A stretch of 64,000 nt of DNA from Candidatus Methanoperedens sp. (GTDB lineage: Archaea; Halobacteriota; Methanosarcinia; Methanosarcinales; Methanoperedenaceae), in assembly GCA_030650845.1 (NCBI GenBank), contig JAUSDC010000209.1, positions 1-64,000 on the forward strand. Direction: 5' to 3'. Numbering within the stretch: the first letter of the stretch is position 1; the number at the start of each line of letters is the position of its first letter. Positions 8,119-18,041 of the stretch are shown one piece after another. A model generated the notes under the pieces. That model saw only the letters and a program-made list of their open reading frames with translations, did no database searches and was not told the DNA's origin. Both the position numbers and the translations under genes were made by a program.

Positions 8119-9924
8119 ATGAGTAAACAACCCCGCTTCCTCCCCATGTCCCTGAAAGAAGCGCAAGCTTTCGGAATAAGCGAGTTCGACGCTATCCTGA
8201 TAACCGGGGATGCCTATGTCGATCACCCCTCGTTCGGCGCTGCTGTGATAGGAAGGGTGCTCTGGGATGCGGGCTACAGCGTAGGAATAATAGCGCAGCC
8301 TGACTGTAAAACATATGCTGATCTTAAAAAACTCGGAAAGCCGCGCCTGTTCTTTGGAGTCACTTCAGGGAATGTGGATTCCCTGGTAAATAATTATACT
8401 GCGAACCTGAAAATAAGAAGTGATGATGTTTATTCACCTGGAGGAAAAGGGGGGCTTCGACCGAACAGGGCCGCTATAGTATATTCAGACAAACTTCATT
8501 CGATCTTTCCCGATACACCCATAGTTCTCGGCGGTATCGAGGCAAGCCTGCGCCGCTTTGCTCATTACGATTACTGGTCAGACTCTGTTCGACGATCAAT
8601 ACTTGCCGACTCACCGGCTGATATGCTGGTGTTCGGGATGGGAGAAAGGCAGATCGTCGAGATAGCATCACGCCTCTCAAAAGGCGAGAACATTAAAGAT
8701 ATTACTGACATCGCGGGCACTGTCATCAAGACTGAAATAAGTAACTGGCGCTCTGTGAGCCATGAAGGTTATGTGGAACTCCCCTATTTCACAGAAGTCT
8801 CACAGGACAAAATGCTCTATGCAAAAGCTTTCAACCTTCATTATCAGGAGCAAGATCCTGTGAGGGGAAGACCTGTGGTTCAGGTGCATCCAAAGACCGT
8901 TGTTATCCAGAATAAGCCTGCTCTGCCTCTGGACGGTGAAGAACTGGATCATGTTTATGAATTGCCTTATGCCAGAATGGCTCATCCGTCTTATAATAAA
9001 CCTATACCCGCGCTAGCCCCAGTAAAATTCTCTATAGTAAGCCACCGCGGATGCTTTGCATCATGCTCTTTTTGCACTCTGACGCATCACCAGGGGAGAA
9101 TTGTACAGAGCAGGAGCATTGGATCTATGGTTCGCGAAGTGCAAAGGATGACGAAAATGCAGGATTTTAAGGGCATCGTTCAGGATGTAGGCGGACCGAC
9201 TGCGAATATGTATTCGATGCACTGCGACCAGTGGGACTCATATGGCGCATGCGTTGATAAGATTTGTACCCATCCTTTATGCAAAAACCTTGATACATCC
9301 CATCAGAAACAGGTCGAACTCCTGCGGCGCCTGCGCGAGATACCCGGGGTGAAAAAAGTGTTCATAGGCTCAGGGATCCGCTATGACCTTGTGCTCGCAG
9401 ATAAGTCGGGTTATCTTTCTGAACTCTGCGAGCATCATGTTAGCGGGCAGCTCAAAGTTGCGCCGGAACATGTATCAGTTCAGATAACAGATATGATGCA
9501 TAAGCCCTCAAGGATCGTGTTCGATGAATTCAGGAGGAAATTCGCTTCTGAAAACAAGAAACTTGGAAAGGAACAATACCTCATTCCATATTTCATGTCA
9601 GGGCATCCCGGTTGTACAGTGGCGGACATGGTCGAACTTGCTGAGTATATTCGCGACAACAATCTTTACACAGAACAGGTACAGGACTTCACGCCCACGC
9701 CCATGACAGCATCTACGTGCATGTATTATACAGGTATCAATCCTTTCACGATGAAAGAGGTGCATGTTGCGAAAGGCAGGGAGAAGAGGATACAGCGGGC
9801 GTTGATGAGATATAAGGATGAAAGGAATTACGGGCTGGTGCTTGAAGGGCTGAAAATGGTTGGGAGGGAAGAGTTGATCGGCAGCGAAGGGAGGTGTTTG
9901 ATAAATAGGAGAAATGGAAGATAA
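8119..9924 (+). CDS. YgiQ family radical SAM protein
   Basis: A 601-residue radical SAM protein of the YgiQ/UPF0313 family. The N-terminal 300 residues hold the cobalamin-binding-like region (ITGDAYVDHPSFGAAVIGR) and the conserved GGIEASLRRFAHYDYW segment. The SAM-cluster site GCFASCSFCTLTHHQG (C-x3-C-x2-C) is near residue 315. A QDVGGPTANMY segment and further cysteines (near CDKICTHPLC) follow. The substrate of this family is not established. A C-terminal FTPTPMTASTCMYYTG segment is also conserved. Length is normal for the family. Confidence 0.88.
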   Translation: MSKQPRFLPMSLKEAQAFGISEFDAILITGDAYVDHPSFGAAVIGRVLWDAGYSVGIIAQPDCKTYADLKKLGKPRLFFGVTSGNVDSLVNNYTANLKIRSDDVYSPGGKGGLRPNRAAIVYSDKLHSIFPDTPIVLGGIEASLRRFAHYDYWSDSVRRSILADSPADMLVFGMGERQIVEIASRLSKGENIKDITDIAGTVIKTEISNWRSVSHEGYVELPYFTEVSQDKMLYAKAFNLHYQEQDPVRGRPVVQVHPKTVVIQNKPALPLDGEELDHVYELPYARMAHPSYNKPIPALAPVKFSIVSHRGCFASCSFCTLTHHQGRIVQSRSIGSMVREVQRMTKMQDFKGIVQDVGGPTANMYSMHCDQWDSYGACVDKICTHPLCKNLDTSHQKQVELLRRLREIPGVKKVFIGSGIRYDLVLADKSGYLSELCEHHVSGQLKVAPEHVSVQITDMMHKPSRIVFDEFRRKFASENKKLGKEQYLIPYFMSGHPGCTVADMVELAEYIRDNNLYTEQVQDFTPTPMTASTCMYYTGINPFTMKEVHVAKGREKRIQRALMRYKDERNYGLVLEGLKMVGREELIGSEGRCLINRRNGR

Positions 9925-9981
9925 TAAGTTTATATATTCCGACACACATTGTAATTTTATGATTATAATCAAGGTAAGAAA

Positions 9982-10185
9982 ATGAAAACTACTATAAAGA
10001 CCATGCAGAACCGGATAGATACTCTGGAAGTTGAACTTAAGGTTATGCGTCGGATGCTTGGTGCAGCGGCTGAGAAAAAGGATCCAAAAGCATGGGACAG
10101 ATTGCACATGGTTGGTAAAGAAATAAACCGTGATTGGAAAAGCGATAAACCAAGCTGGCAGTTAATCTCCGAATCCAGAAGATAG
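9982..10185 (+). CDS. Small coiled-coil protein, probable antitoxin of the PIN toxin
   Basis: A 67-residue protein starting at an ATG preceded by AAGG seven bases upstream. Residues 5-30 form a heptad-like helix (TMQNRIDTLEVELKVMRRML), followed by a basic tail ending KPSWQLISESRR. Its stop is one base from the start of the PIN-domain gene, the arrangement of type II toxin-antitoxin pairs. It shows no clear AbrB, RHH or Phd domain, so the antitoxin role is inferred from position and size. A TATA-like TTTATATATT lies about 45 bases upstream. Confidence 0.65.
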   Translation: MKTTIKTMQNRIDTLEVELKVMRRMLGAAAEKKDPKAWDRLHMVGKEINRDWKSDKPSWQLISESRR

Positions 10186-10186
10186 T

Positions 10187-10612
10187 ATGTATTGTTTAGA
10201 TGCCAGTGTGCTTACAAACTCTGAGATAGAAAGCGAGAGACTTCATGAGTATAGCCAGAAGCTAATGGAAATAATCAAAGAGCGCGGGATTACTATCGTT
10301 GTCCCGGAAATTGTCCTGCCAGAGATATCTTCCGCGATCTCAAGAGGTACGGACGATAATGAAAAGGCACTTGAGTTTATAAAAGAACTTAAACAGATCC
10401 CGAACATTATATTTATTCCTATAGACCGGGAACTCGCGGATGAAGCTGCGCGACTCGCAGCAGGTTACAGGCTGAGAGGGTGCGATGCAATTTATGTGGC
10501 AGTAGCATCTATGTTCGGTACAAAATTAATCAGCCTCGATAAACAACAGACTGAGAGAGCTGCGGAATGCGTAGAAGTGGCAACTCCAGAAGAAGAGCTA
10601 AAAAACCTGTGA
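10187..10612 (+). CDS. PIN-domain ribonuclease, VapC-like toxin
   Basis: A 141-residue PIN domain. The acidic metal-binding set is visible: D5 in CLDASV, E41/E46 in VPEIVLPEIS, D100 in RGCDAIYVA and D118 in LISLDKQ. VapC-type toxins cut tRNA or rRNA at specific sites and are neutralised by the small partner encoded just before. The one-base gap to the 67-residue gene supports a coupled pair. The target RNA cannot be read from sequence. Confidence 0.85.
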   Translation: MYCLDASVLTNSEIESERLHEYSQKLMEIIKERGITIVVPEIVLPEISSAISRGTDDNEKALEFIKELKQIPNIIFIPIDRELADEAARLAAGYRLRGCDAIYVAVASMFGTKLISLDKQQTERAAECVEVATPEEELKNL

Positions 10613-10659
10613 GGCTCCAATAATAGAATTACTTACTATTCCAAAACTTTCACAAATCA

Positions 10660-10667
10660 TTAAATAT
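10660..10667 (+). promoter_or_regulatory. TATA box of pheS (leaderless transcript likely)
   Basis: TTAAATAT lies 27 bases before the pheS ATG at 10694. Archaeal transcription starts about 25 bases after the TATA box, so the message probably begins at or next to the start codon. No Shine-Dalgarno sequence precedes the ATG. Confidence 0.55.
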
Positions 10668-10693
10668 CTCGCTGTTCATTGTAACGTTATTTT

Positions 10694-12157
10694 ATGTCCT
10701 CAATAAAAGAAGTTGCACTCACCAACAACGAGAAAAAGATCCTGCTCATTCTTCTTAAAAAACCAAAATTCACACCAGTTGAGCTTGCTTCTACTTCATC
10801 CCTCCCCATCGAAGCAGCCATGCAATCAGCCTTCCTCCTGGCTGAAAAAGGGCTCTGTGAGGTACAAGAAACCATAACTACCATCTACAACCTCACAAAA
10901 GAAGGCGAAACTTATGCAAATATCTCACTTCCTGAGCGCCAGATAATAAGTTCGCTAACAGCACCCATTTCTCTTGACGAACTGAAAAAGAAATTCCCGC
11001 CCCAGATGGTGGGTATTGCCCTGGGATGGCTTCGAAAGAAGAACTGGGCAAGAATAGAAGGGGATAAGATAATACCATCAGGAAAAGCGCAGCCAGGTGA
11101 AGACGAGAATATTCTTGAAAAACTCAAAGTTGGCCCACTTTCAGATATTGGAGAGGCGGTAAAGGATTTAATAAAAAGGAACCTTGTTGAAAAGACTGAG
11201 AAAAAAACAAGAATAATCAGGATCACAGATTCAGGAAAAACACTTGTTGCGTCAGGATTAACAATAGAAGAAGAGATCGCCCAGCTTACACCCACCATCA
11301 TCACAAGCGGGTCATGGAAAACTGCACGCATACGCCCATATAACATCAACACCCCGGTAAAACCGGTTTACGGCGCGAAAATCCACCCTTACCAGCGCCT
11401 TATAAACGAGATGCGCCAGATATTCTTAGAGATGGGGTTCACCGAGATAAAAGGCGATGTTGTACAGAGTTCGTTCTGGAACTTCGATGCGCTTTTCCAG
11501 CCGCAGGACCACCCTGCAAGAGAGATGCAGGATACCTTTCACCTTGCCACAGAATGCGACCTGCCTGAAGAATACATAGCACCCGTAAAGGAGATGCATG
11601 AAACGGGTGGCGGCATCTCAAGGGGCTGGGGAGGCAAATGGAGCGAAGATGTGTCACGAAAGCAGGTGCTTCGGACGCACACCACGGCAGTCACGATAAA
11701 ATACCTTGCCGACCATCCCGATCCACCTGTGAAAGCCTTTTGCATCGACCGCGCATACCGCCGCGAAGCGATCGACCCCACGCATACACCAGAGTTCGAG
11801 CAGCTTGAAGGCGTCGTGATGGACAAGGGCGTCAGTTTCAAGAACCTCCTGGGCTGCCTGACAGAATTCTATCACAGGATGGGCTTTGAAGAAGTCCGGT
11901 TCAGACCAGGTTATTTCCCATACACAGAGCCAAGCGTTGAACCTGAGGTCTATATAGAGAGCAGGGGCAAATGGGTGGAACTTGGGGGCGCAGGGATATT
12001 CAGGAAAGAAGTAACGCTGCCGCTTGGCATCAAGTACCCTGTGCTTGCCTGGGGGCTTGGAGTTAGCAGGGTTGCGATGCTCAGGCTCGGTTTAAAAGAT
12101 CTGCGGGAGCTTTATCAGAGCGATATTGACTGGCTTAGAAAGAGTACTGTTGTATAA
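10694..12157 (+). CDS. pheS: Phenylalanyl-tRNA synthetase alpha subunit
   Basis: A 487-residue archaeal/eukaryotic-type PheS. The first 190 residues hold winged-helix modules used in tRNA recognition. The class II catalytic core begins with [21 protein letters not shown] near residue 225, with [16 protein letters not shown] (motif 2 region) near 257 and a glycine-rich [13 protein letters not shown] (motif 3) near 460. PheS and PheT form an alpha2beta2 enzyme; pheT is not adjacent here. No shift in composition or sign of damage. Confidence 0.95.
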   Translation: MSSIKEVALTNNEKKILLILLKKPKFTPVELASTSSLPIEAAMQSAFLLAEKGLCEVQETITTIYNLTKEGETYANISLPERQIISSLTAPISLDELKKKFPPQMVGIALGWLRKKNWARIEGDKIIPSGKAQPGEDENILEKLKVGPLSDIGEAVKDLIKRNLVEKTEKKTRIIRITDSGKTLVASGLTIEEEIAQLTPTIITSGSWKTARIRPYNINTPVKPVYGAKIHPYQRLINEMRQIFLEMGFTEIKGDVVQSSFWNFDALFQPQDHPAREMQDTFHLATECDLPEEYIAPVKEMHETGGGISRGWGGKWSEDVSRKQVLRTHTTAVTIKYLADHPDPPVKAFCIDRAYRREAIDPTHTPEFEQLEGVVMDKGVSFKNLLGCLTEFYHRMGFEEVRFRPGYFPYTEPSVEPEVYIESRGKWVELGGAGIFRKEVTLPLGIKYPVLAWGLGVSRVAMLRLGLKDLRELYQSDIDWLRKSTVV

Positions 12158-12171
12158 TTTGGTGCCTTTAA

Positions 12172-12432
12172 TTATTCACCATTTTCTTCGAATGAGTTCG
12201 TTATGTGCCTTGAGAACATAGAAAGCCACATCGAGTACTTACCACATGATAGCAATCCGCTGTTAGGGAAGGAATCTTTATTTATATAACTTGAATCCTG
12301 CCCAAGTTCTGCTGTATCTCCACAATATAATCCCATCTTTCCGGTTTCATCAAAACCAAGAGAGATATTCATCTGCTCAGTTTCCGGGTTCTGAACTGGA
12401 ACCGATGCGATATAACGGGGAATATCCTTCAC
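12172..12432 (-). CDS. Small hypothetical protein coupled to an upstream mini-gene
   Basis: An 86-residue protein, GTG start at 12432 overlapping the TGA of the upstream 46-residue gene (GTGA) with GAGG just before it. That coupling is the main reason to believe it. It has polar, mixed composition, two cysteines (C37, C62), no membrane segment and no domain I recognise. Together the two genes resemble a small toxin-antitoxin-like or regulatory pair, but nothing in the sequence proves it. Confidence 0.5.
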   Translation of the reverse strand: MKDIPRYIASVPVQNPETEQMNISLGFDETGKMGLYCGDTAELGQDSSYINKDSFPNSGLLSCGKYSMWLSMFSRHITNSFEENGE

Positions 12433-12569
12433 AATTCCTCGTTCTTGCAGTTCAAATAATGGTAAACTGCCTTTGAAATTGCCTCTTTGATCGAGGATTC
12501 TCCGGCCTTTTCCTTTAATGCGACTACATCTTCCTGTGGTAATACAGATTGAACGTGGACTATCTTCAT
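12429..12569 (-). CDS. 46-residue protein, DUF5371-like helix-turn-helix-sized protein
   Basis: The ATG at 12569 has a good GGAG eight bases upstream, whereas an earlier in-frame ATG at 12614 lacks one, so the short form is preferred. The product starts MKIVHVQSVLPQEDV and continues with two amphipathic helices (VALKEKAGESSIKEAISKAV), the size and shape of small RHH-like or antitoxin proteins known in Methanosarcinales (family name from memory). It overlaps the next gene by 4 bases. Confidence 0.6.
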   Translation of the reverse strand: MKIVHVQSVLPQEDVVALKEKAGESSIKEAISKAVYHYLNCKNEEL

Positions 12570-12904
12570 CTTGTTATCTCCTGCGTGAGTCGTTAAGTTA
12601 ATCATAGTCATCATACTTATGATAATGGTAATAATGTATATAGTTTTCTATTGTACCCCTGTAATAGAATGCATTAAATATAATATAATGTAATAATAAA
12701 ACATTAAAATCATAAAAATAGAAAAATGTAACTTATTATTTGTTTATATTATTTTTAATTAGTTATTAAAGTTTATTTTTGTTTTTAATTGATTATTATT
12801 TGCTTTTATTTACTAAAGGATAACATAAAATAATATCTTTTTTATTTCTTTTATGATTTTATATATAAAAATTAACGACATAAATGAACACATTATTAAT
12901 GTAA
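12570..12904. other. AT-rich intergenic region
   Basis: About 335 bases, extremely AT-rich, with no convincing gene. It holds the divergent promoters for the mini-gene pair (left) and the SdhA-like gene (right). Several TATA-like stretches occur, for example TTTATATATAAAA around 12860, so no single promoter can be assigned. Confidence 0.6.
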
Positions 12905-12946
12905 CATAGTCAAAGTAATACGAGAGATGCTCGTAGTATGACTATG
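12905..12946 (+). promoter_or_regulatory. Hairpin covering the start codon of the SdhA-like gene
   Basis: CATAGTCA (12905-12912) pairs with TGACTATG (12939-12946), and inside it TACGAG (12919-12924) pairs with CTCGTA (12930-12935) around loop AGATG. Both candidate start codons (12938 and 12944) lie in the 3' arm. In RNA this would hide the start site, which suggests control of translation. The asymmetric internal loop makes stability uncertain. A DNA-binding site is the alternative. Confidence 0.5.
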
Positions 12947-14617
12947 TTCAGGCACGACATCATCATCGTTGGTGCAGGTTTAGCGGGTTTGCGCGCCGCT
13001 CTGGCAGCCAGTGGCAACGATGTGGCTGTCATATCAAGGGTTCACCCCCTGCGCTCGCATTCAGTAGCAGCCCAGGGTGGAATAAATGCCGCGCTCGGAA
13101 AGACCGACCGATGGGAAGACCATGCCTTTGATACAATTAAAGGAAGTGATTATCTTGCTGACCAGGATGCTGTGGCTTTCCTGTGCCAGGATGCTCCGGG
13201 GTGCATCATTGAGATGGAGCGATGGGGAACACTTTTTTCAAGGACAGATGATGGGATGATCGCCCAGCGCCCATTCGGTGGCGCCGGATTTCCACGTACT
13301 GCATACGCAGAAGACAGGACAGGGCATGCGCTGCTGCATACATTGTATGAGCAGGCACTCAGGAACGACATCAAGTTCTATGAAGAATGGCTGGTAACCC
13401 GTCTTGTGGTCAATAATGGAAAATGTTCAGGTGTTGTCGGATATAACATCGCGGACGGACAAATTGAAGGTTTTCATGCTAAGTCAGTGATCTTTGCAAC
13501 GGGTGGTTATGGAAGAATTTACAAACGTTCAACGAATTCGATAATAAATACAGGATTCGGGTGCGCAGTTGCCTACCGAAGTGGCGCAGCGCTTGAGGAT
13601 ATGGAATTCGTGCAGTTCCACCCCACCACTCTTTATGACACGAATATCCTTATCACAGAGGGCGCGCGTGGAGAAGGGGGTATCCTGAAAAATAAAAACG
13701 GGGAACGCTTCATGGAACGATATTCCCCCCATTTGCTTGACCTTGCCCCGCGGGATATCGTGGCCCGTGCGATCCAGACAGAGATAAACGAAGGCAGAGG
13801 ATTTGAAGGGGGTTATGTGCAGCTTGACCTCACCCACCTGGGTGCGAAAAAGATCAATGAACGATTGCCAGGGATCAGGCAGATCGCTATGGATTTTGCA
13901 GACGTAGACCCAATTGAAGAGCCCATACCTGTGCAGCCAGGTCAGCATTATTCCATGGGCGGGATAGCTTCAAATAAGAACTGTGAGACCACGATCCCTG
14001 GATTCTTCGTGTGCGGAGAGTGTTCCTGCATCAGTGTCCACGGTGCAAACAGGCTTGGTGGGAATTCCCTTCTTGAGACCATAGTGTTCGGAAAGCTCGC
14101 TGGGGAAAATGCATTGAAGCACGCGAATTCATCTAACTTTGATAAACCAGATGCCCTTGAAAGATCGATGCGTGAGGAAACGCGGCGAGTTTCATCCTTG
14201 CTCAATAAAAAAGATGGTGAAATGTTCTTCAAGATCCGTGATGAGCTTAAAACGATCATGGATGAAAACGTGGGAATATTTAGAAATGAAGAAAAATTAA
14301 CTGCAGCTCTGGAAAATATCAGGTATTTACAGTTGCGTTATAAGAATGTGTATGTCAGGAACAAAGGCGCTGTTTTTAACCAGGAACTGGTGAACACGAT
14401 CGAGCTTGATGGCATGCTTGATATTGCAGAGGCAATATGTATCAGCGCTCTTGTTCGAAAAGAGAGCCGGGGTTCTCATTATCGTCTTGACTTTCGGGAA
14501 AGGGATGATAAGAACTGGCTCAAACATACGCTTGTTATTTGCACGCCTGAAGGACCAAAGATAAATCATAAGCCTGTGAATATCAAGATGTTCGAGCCGA
14601 AACCAAGAGAATATTGA
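12938..14617 (+). CDS. Succinate dehydrogenase/fumarate reductase flavoprotein paralogue without its own iron-sulfur gene
   Basis: A 559-residue SdhA/FrdA/TfrA-family flavoprotein. It has a Rossmann start [15 protein letters not shown]41 in [10 protein letters not shown] (covalent FAD histidine in this family), the dicarboxylate site segments [21 protein letters not shown] near 230 and [15 protein letters not shown] near 365, and HYSMGGI. No B subunit follows. The gene converges on tfrB, 56 bases away, so it could share that subunit or act with a distant partner such as NadB-like or soluble reductases. Its own tfrA-like neighbour (16245-17936) is a clear paralogue. The start region sits in a hairpin. 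Confidence 0.85.
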   Translation: MTMFRHDIIIVGAGLAGLRAALAASGNDVAVISRVHPLRSHSVAAQGGINAALGKTDRWEDHAFDTIKGSDYLADQDAVAFLCQDAPGCIIEMERWGTLFSRTDDGMIAQRPFGGAGFPRTAYAEDRTGHALLHTLYEQALRNDIKFYEEWLVTRLVVNNGKCSGVVGYNIADGQIEGFHAKSVIFATGGYGRIYKRSTNSIINTGFGCAVAYRSGAALEDMEFVQFHPTTLYDTNILITEGARGEGGILKNKNGERFMERYSPHLLDLAPRDIVARAIQTEINEGRGFEGGYVQLDLTHLGAKKINERLPGIRQIAMDFADVDPIEEPIPVQPGQHYSMGGIASNKNCETTIPGFFVCGECSCISVHGANRLGGNSLLETIVFGKLAGENALKHANSSNFDKPDALERSMREETRRVSSLLNKKDGEMFFKIRDELKTIMDENVGIFRNEEKLTAALENIRYLQLRYKNVYVRNKGAVFNQELVNTIELDGMLDIAEAICISALVRKESRGSHYRLDFRERDDKNWLKHTLVICTPEGPKINHKPVNIKMFEPKPREY

Positions 14618-14673
14618 GTATACTGTGTATATTGAGTCTATAGAATCAGCAACCATATACCTCATTTGATTCA

Positions 14674-16248
14674 CTAAATGCTGTACGCTTCACTGAACAT
14701 CTCATAGAAATCTATTATCCTGAATCCCATTTTCTCACCCCTCTCTTCCTTCATCCCCAGCACCCTCTCGAACGAAAGTACGCAAAACGGGCAGTTAGTT
14801 ATGAGCGTATCCACTCCTGATTCCTTCGCTATCTCGATCCTGCGCACAGCAAGCCTGTCAGCAAGTTCAGGAAAAGCCGCTCTGACCCCTCCTCCGCCGC
14901 CGCAGCAGTAGCCTGACTTCGGGACTTTCACAAGCTCAACTCCTGGTATCCTCTGGATCAGGTCTATATAGATATCTTCAGCAAGACCGCTGGCTCTTAT
15001 ATGACAGGGATAATGATACATGGCTCTGATATTCGTCTTCTTCAGACCTTTGACGTTCAGCGCTATTTTTTCATACATGTATTCTCCAACATCAAATATC
15101 CTGAAGTTCATCGGTATATCGAACTCCTTTGCAAGCTTCGGGAAGTCGTGCCTGAATGTGGAATTACAGCCAGAGCAGCTCGTCACGACATCGGTTATTC
15201 CCCGTGCGGCGTAATCATTGAATATACTGAAATTCTTCTCCACGAAAGGACGCATGCTGTCCCTCTGACCTATTCTCATGAAAGGCGAACCGCAGCACGT
15301 CACCTTACCGGGCAGATGAACTGCAATGCGATTATTCTGAAAAATATTTATTATTGCAGCAGCAACATTCTGCTTTCTCCTGTTTATTATGCATCCCAGG
15401 TACAGCAGGACTTCTGCCTGAGGTTCGCCATCGAATTCTTTGATATATTCCGGGAACATTTCGGTGGCTGGCTTTGCCTTTACTGGTACGATCCCACCAG
15501 AGTCAAGCACTGAATTGATGAGCTTCTTATGTTCAGGCAGCGGAGCCAGTTCCTTTTGCACCGCAAGATATCTAAGCCTCTCGATCGCACCTCTTCGGAT
15601 ATTGATCTCCTTCGGGCAGGCAAATTCACACTCCTGGTCAACAGGACATTTGTAAAGCCCTAGTTCAACTGCCTGTGCCAGCCTGCCTTCATTATTATCC
15701 CTGGGATCGGATGCGAACCTCAATGTTTTTACAAGCGCCGCAGGTCCGCAGAAAGTGTTATCCACATCAAGAGTATTACAATCCGAAAAGCAGGAGCCAC
15801 ACAGGATGCAGTCTCTCAGGTTCTTTGCCTCTGCCAGGTCTTCAGGTTTGATCAGCATCTCCTTTGTGGTCATCGCAATTGTATTGTTCCTTACGAGGTA
15901 TGGCTGGATCTGCTTCATCCTTTCATAGAAGGGCTCAAGGTCAACAACCAGGTCTCTTATCACTTTATAATGATTCAGCGGGTCGATCGTGATCTCTCGC
16001 GTCTCTTCTCCAATCGTGGTTTTGCATGCCAGACATCCACGTTTTTCAATCCTTACCGCGCAGGAGCCGCATATTGCAGACCTGCATCCCTGCCTGAATG
16101 AGATGCTGCTGTCAATATTTTCCTTAATGTAGTTCAGGGCATCAAGTACCGTCAGCCTCTGCCGCCATGGAACAGTGTACGTTTCATAGTGAGGCTTTTC
16201 ATCTTTAGATGGATCGTACCTGAAAATAATGAGTTTGATTTCCGTCAA
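14674..16248 (-). CDS. tfrB: Thiol:fumarate reductase subunit B-like (SdhB fused to HdrB-like CCG domains)
   Basis: A 524-residue fusion. Residues 1-110 are an SdhB-type 2Fe-2S ferredoxin (C55, C60, C63, C75). Residues about 140-230 carry two 4Fe-4S sites ([23 protein letters not shown]). The C-terminal half has two CCG domains (LGCII...CCGSP; YHYPCH...CCGGGGG) like HdrB/HdrD, which hold noncubane clusters that handle thiol/disulfide. In methanogens TfrAB couples CoM-SH and CoB-SH oxidation to fumarate reduction. The ATG overlaps the stop of tfrA by 4 bases. It has no membrane segment, so the complex is soluble unless partners differ. Confidence 0.87.
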   Translation of the reverse strand: MTEIKLIIFRYDPSKDEKPHYETYTVPWRQRLTVLDALNYIKENIDSSISFRQGCRSAICGSCAVRIEKRGCLACKTTIGEETREITIDPLNHYKVIRDLVVDLEPFYERMKQIQPYLVRNNTIAMTTKEMLIKPEDLAEAKNLRDCILCGSCFSDCNTLDVDNTFCGPAALVKTLRFASDPRDNNEGRLAQAVELGLYKCPVDQECEFACPKEINIRRGAIERLRYLAVQKELAPLPEHKKLINSVLDSGGIVPVKAKPATEMFPEYIKEFDGEPQAEVLLYLGCIINRRKQNVAAAIINIFQNNRIAVHLPGKVTCCGSPFMRIGQRDSMRPFVEKNFSIFNDYAARGITDVVTSCSGCNSTFRHDFPKLAKEFDIPMNFRIFDVGEYMYEKIALNVKGLKKTNIRAMYHYPCHIRASGLAEDIYIDLIQRIPGVELVKVPKSGYCCGGGGGVRAAFPELADRLAVRRIEIAKESGVDTLITNCPFCVLSFERVLGMKEERGEKMGFRIIDFYEMFSEAYSI

Positions 16249-17936
16249 TATTTTCTCGCCTCCGGTTTGAATAAAGTTATCCTGACAGGTTCAAAGGTGA
16301 CCTGAGGCTTCCCGTCTTTAAAGGCAATTATGGTATGTGTAAGCCAGTTCTTATCATCCCTCTGTGGAAAATCAGTCCTGAAATGACTTCCCCTGCTTTC
16401 GCGTCTCAAAAGTGCGCCCTGTGCTATGAGTTCTGCATTGTCAAGCAGGAAACCAAGCTCTATAGCCTGCATCAAATCTGTGTTAAATATCCTGCAGCTG
16501 TCTTTTACTCCTGCATTTGAGTATCTCTTTTTTAGTGTTTTCACAGCCTTCAGAGCTTCGCGTGAGTCACTTTCATTCCTGAATATTCCCGCCCTTTCCC
16601 ACATGATATTCTGCAGCTCTTTTCGTAACTCTGGCACAGATTCGTCCCCGCTCCTGAAAAGATGGTTTATTCTTTCCTCTTCTTTCTCGGCAGCTTCTCT
16701 CTGGATTCCCGGGGTTCCCTTCTTCCGTATGTACTCAAGTGCTCTTTCTCCTGCGATCTTGCCAAATACAAGCGTCTCTGCAAGTGAGTTTCCGCCTAAC
16801 CTGTTGGCTCCATGAACTGACACGCAGGCGCATTCCCCGCATGCTAACAGCCCCTTTATCGAACTTTCACAATTGTTGTTCGTCCTAATGCCCCCCATGG
16901 TATAGTGCTGCGCCGACTGCACAGGGATGCAGTCCTGGGCTGCATCGACGTTGGCAAAATCCTTTGCAAGTTTATATACCTGCGGCAGTTTTTCCATTAA
17001 TTTCTCACTGCCCAGGCTTGTGAGGTCAAGCCAGACAAATTCCCCCCCGCTGATCCCTCGCCCCTTTTCTATCTCTGTCTGTATGCTTCTCACAACAATA
17101 TCCCTAGGCGCAAGTTCCTTTGCTGAAGGAGCATAAGATTCCATGAACCTCTTGTTCTCTGAGTTCATCAGAAATCCTCCTTCGCCCCTTGCTGCCTCTG
17201 ATATCAGAATGTTCGTCCCGACAAGAGTGGTGGGGTGGAACTGCACGAACTCCATATCGCACACCTGCGCGCCAGCCCTGTAAGCCATGGATATTCCATC
17301 CCCCGTGCTCTGGTGGGAATTCGTTGTCCGCTCAAAAACCCTTCCGCAGCCGCCAGTCGCGACGATGACCGCTTTTGATCGGAAGTATGCGGTTTCACCG
17401 GTCTTAAGGTTTATAGCAAGAACTCCTTTATATTCATTATTTTCAACCATAAGTGAAGTCGTGAGCCACTCTTCATAGACCCTTACGTTGTTTTTTATAA
17501 GCTGCTCATATAATGTGTTAAGCATCTCATGCCCGGTGGCGTCACCTGCATAGCATGTCCTTGGGAAACTCCCCCCGCCAAAAGGTCGCTGTGCAAGCCT
17601 GCCGTCAGGCATCCTGTCGAATATAGCCCCGAAATGATCTATCTCCACGATCCTTGAAGTTATATTCTTGCATAGAATTTCCACAGCGTCCTGGTCTGCA
17701 AGATAATCCGAACCTTTTGCAGTATCAAAAGCATGCTTCTCCCAGTCGTCATCACTTACATTGCCAAAGGACGCATTTATTCCACCCTGAGCTGCTCCTG
17801 AATGGCTTCTGATGGGATGTACCTTTGAAACGATCGCCGTGTCTGAGCTTTGCGAGGCAGCGAGCGCGGCCATCTGACCTGCAAGCCCGGCACCTATGAT
17901 TATTATGTCGTGGGTTATTATTTCCATAGTACCCAT
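16245..17936 (-). CDS. tfrA: Thiol:fumarate reductase/succinate dehydrogenase flavoprotein subunit A
   Basis: A 563-residue flavoprotein with [15 protein letters not shown]45 in [10 protein letters not shown] (covalent FAD site), [21 protein letters not shown] and [15 protein letters not shown]. It is first in the tfrA-tfrB operon (4-base overlap). The ATG at 17936 has AGGA five bases upstream and a TATA-like TTTATAAAG about 35 bases before it. The product would reduce fumarate, or run as succinate dehydrogenase, using electrons passed through TfrB. It differs from the lone paralogue at 12938 across the whole length, so the duplication is old. Confidence 0.88.
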   Translation of the reverse strand: MGTMEIITHDIIIIGAGLAGQMAALAASQSSDTAIVSKVHPIRSHSGAAQGGINASFGNVSDDDWEKHAFDTAKGSDYLADQDAVEILCKNITSRIVEIDHFGAIFDRMPDGRLAQRPFGGGSFPRTCYAGDATGHEMLNTLYEQLIKNNVRVYEEWLTTSLMVENNEYKGVLAINLKTGETAYFRSKAVIVATGGCGRVFERTTNSHQSTGDGISMAYRAGAQVCDMEFVQFHPTTLVGTNILISEAARGEGGFLMNSENKRFMESYAPSAKELAPRDIVVRSIQTEIEKGRGISGGEFVWLDLTSLGSEKLMEKLPQVYKLAKDFANVDAAQDCIPVQSAQHYTMGGIRTNNNCESSIKGLLACGECACVSVHGANRLGGNSLAETLVFGKIAGERALEYIRKKGTPGIQREAAEKEEERINHLFRSGDESVPELRKELQNIMWERAGIFRNESDSREALKAVKTLKKRYSNAGVKDSCRIFNTDLMQAIELGFLLDNAELIAQGALLRRESRGSHFRTDFPQRDDKNWLTHTIIAFKDGKPQVTFEPVRITLFKPEARKY

Positions 17937-18041
17937 TATTCCTTATATTATTGCGAGAACTTAATACTTTATAAATTGTCCAGAGCAATCCCAATACATT
18001 AAAATAGAATCCCTGCCAACTAAATATCAGGGTGAAGTGTC

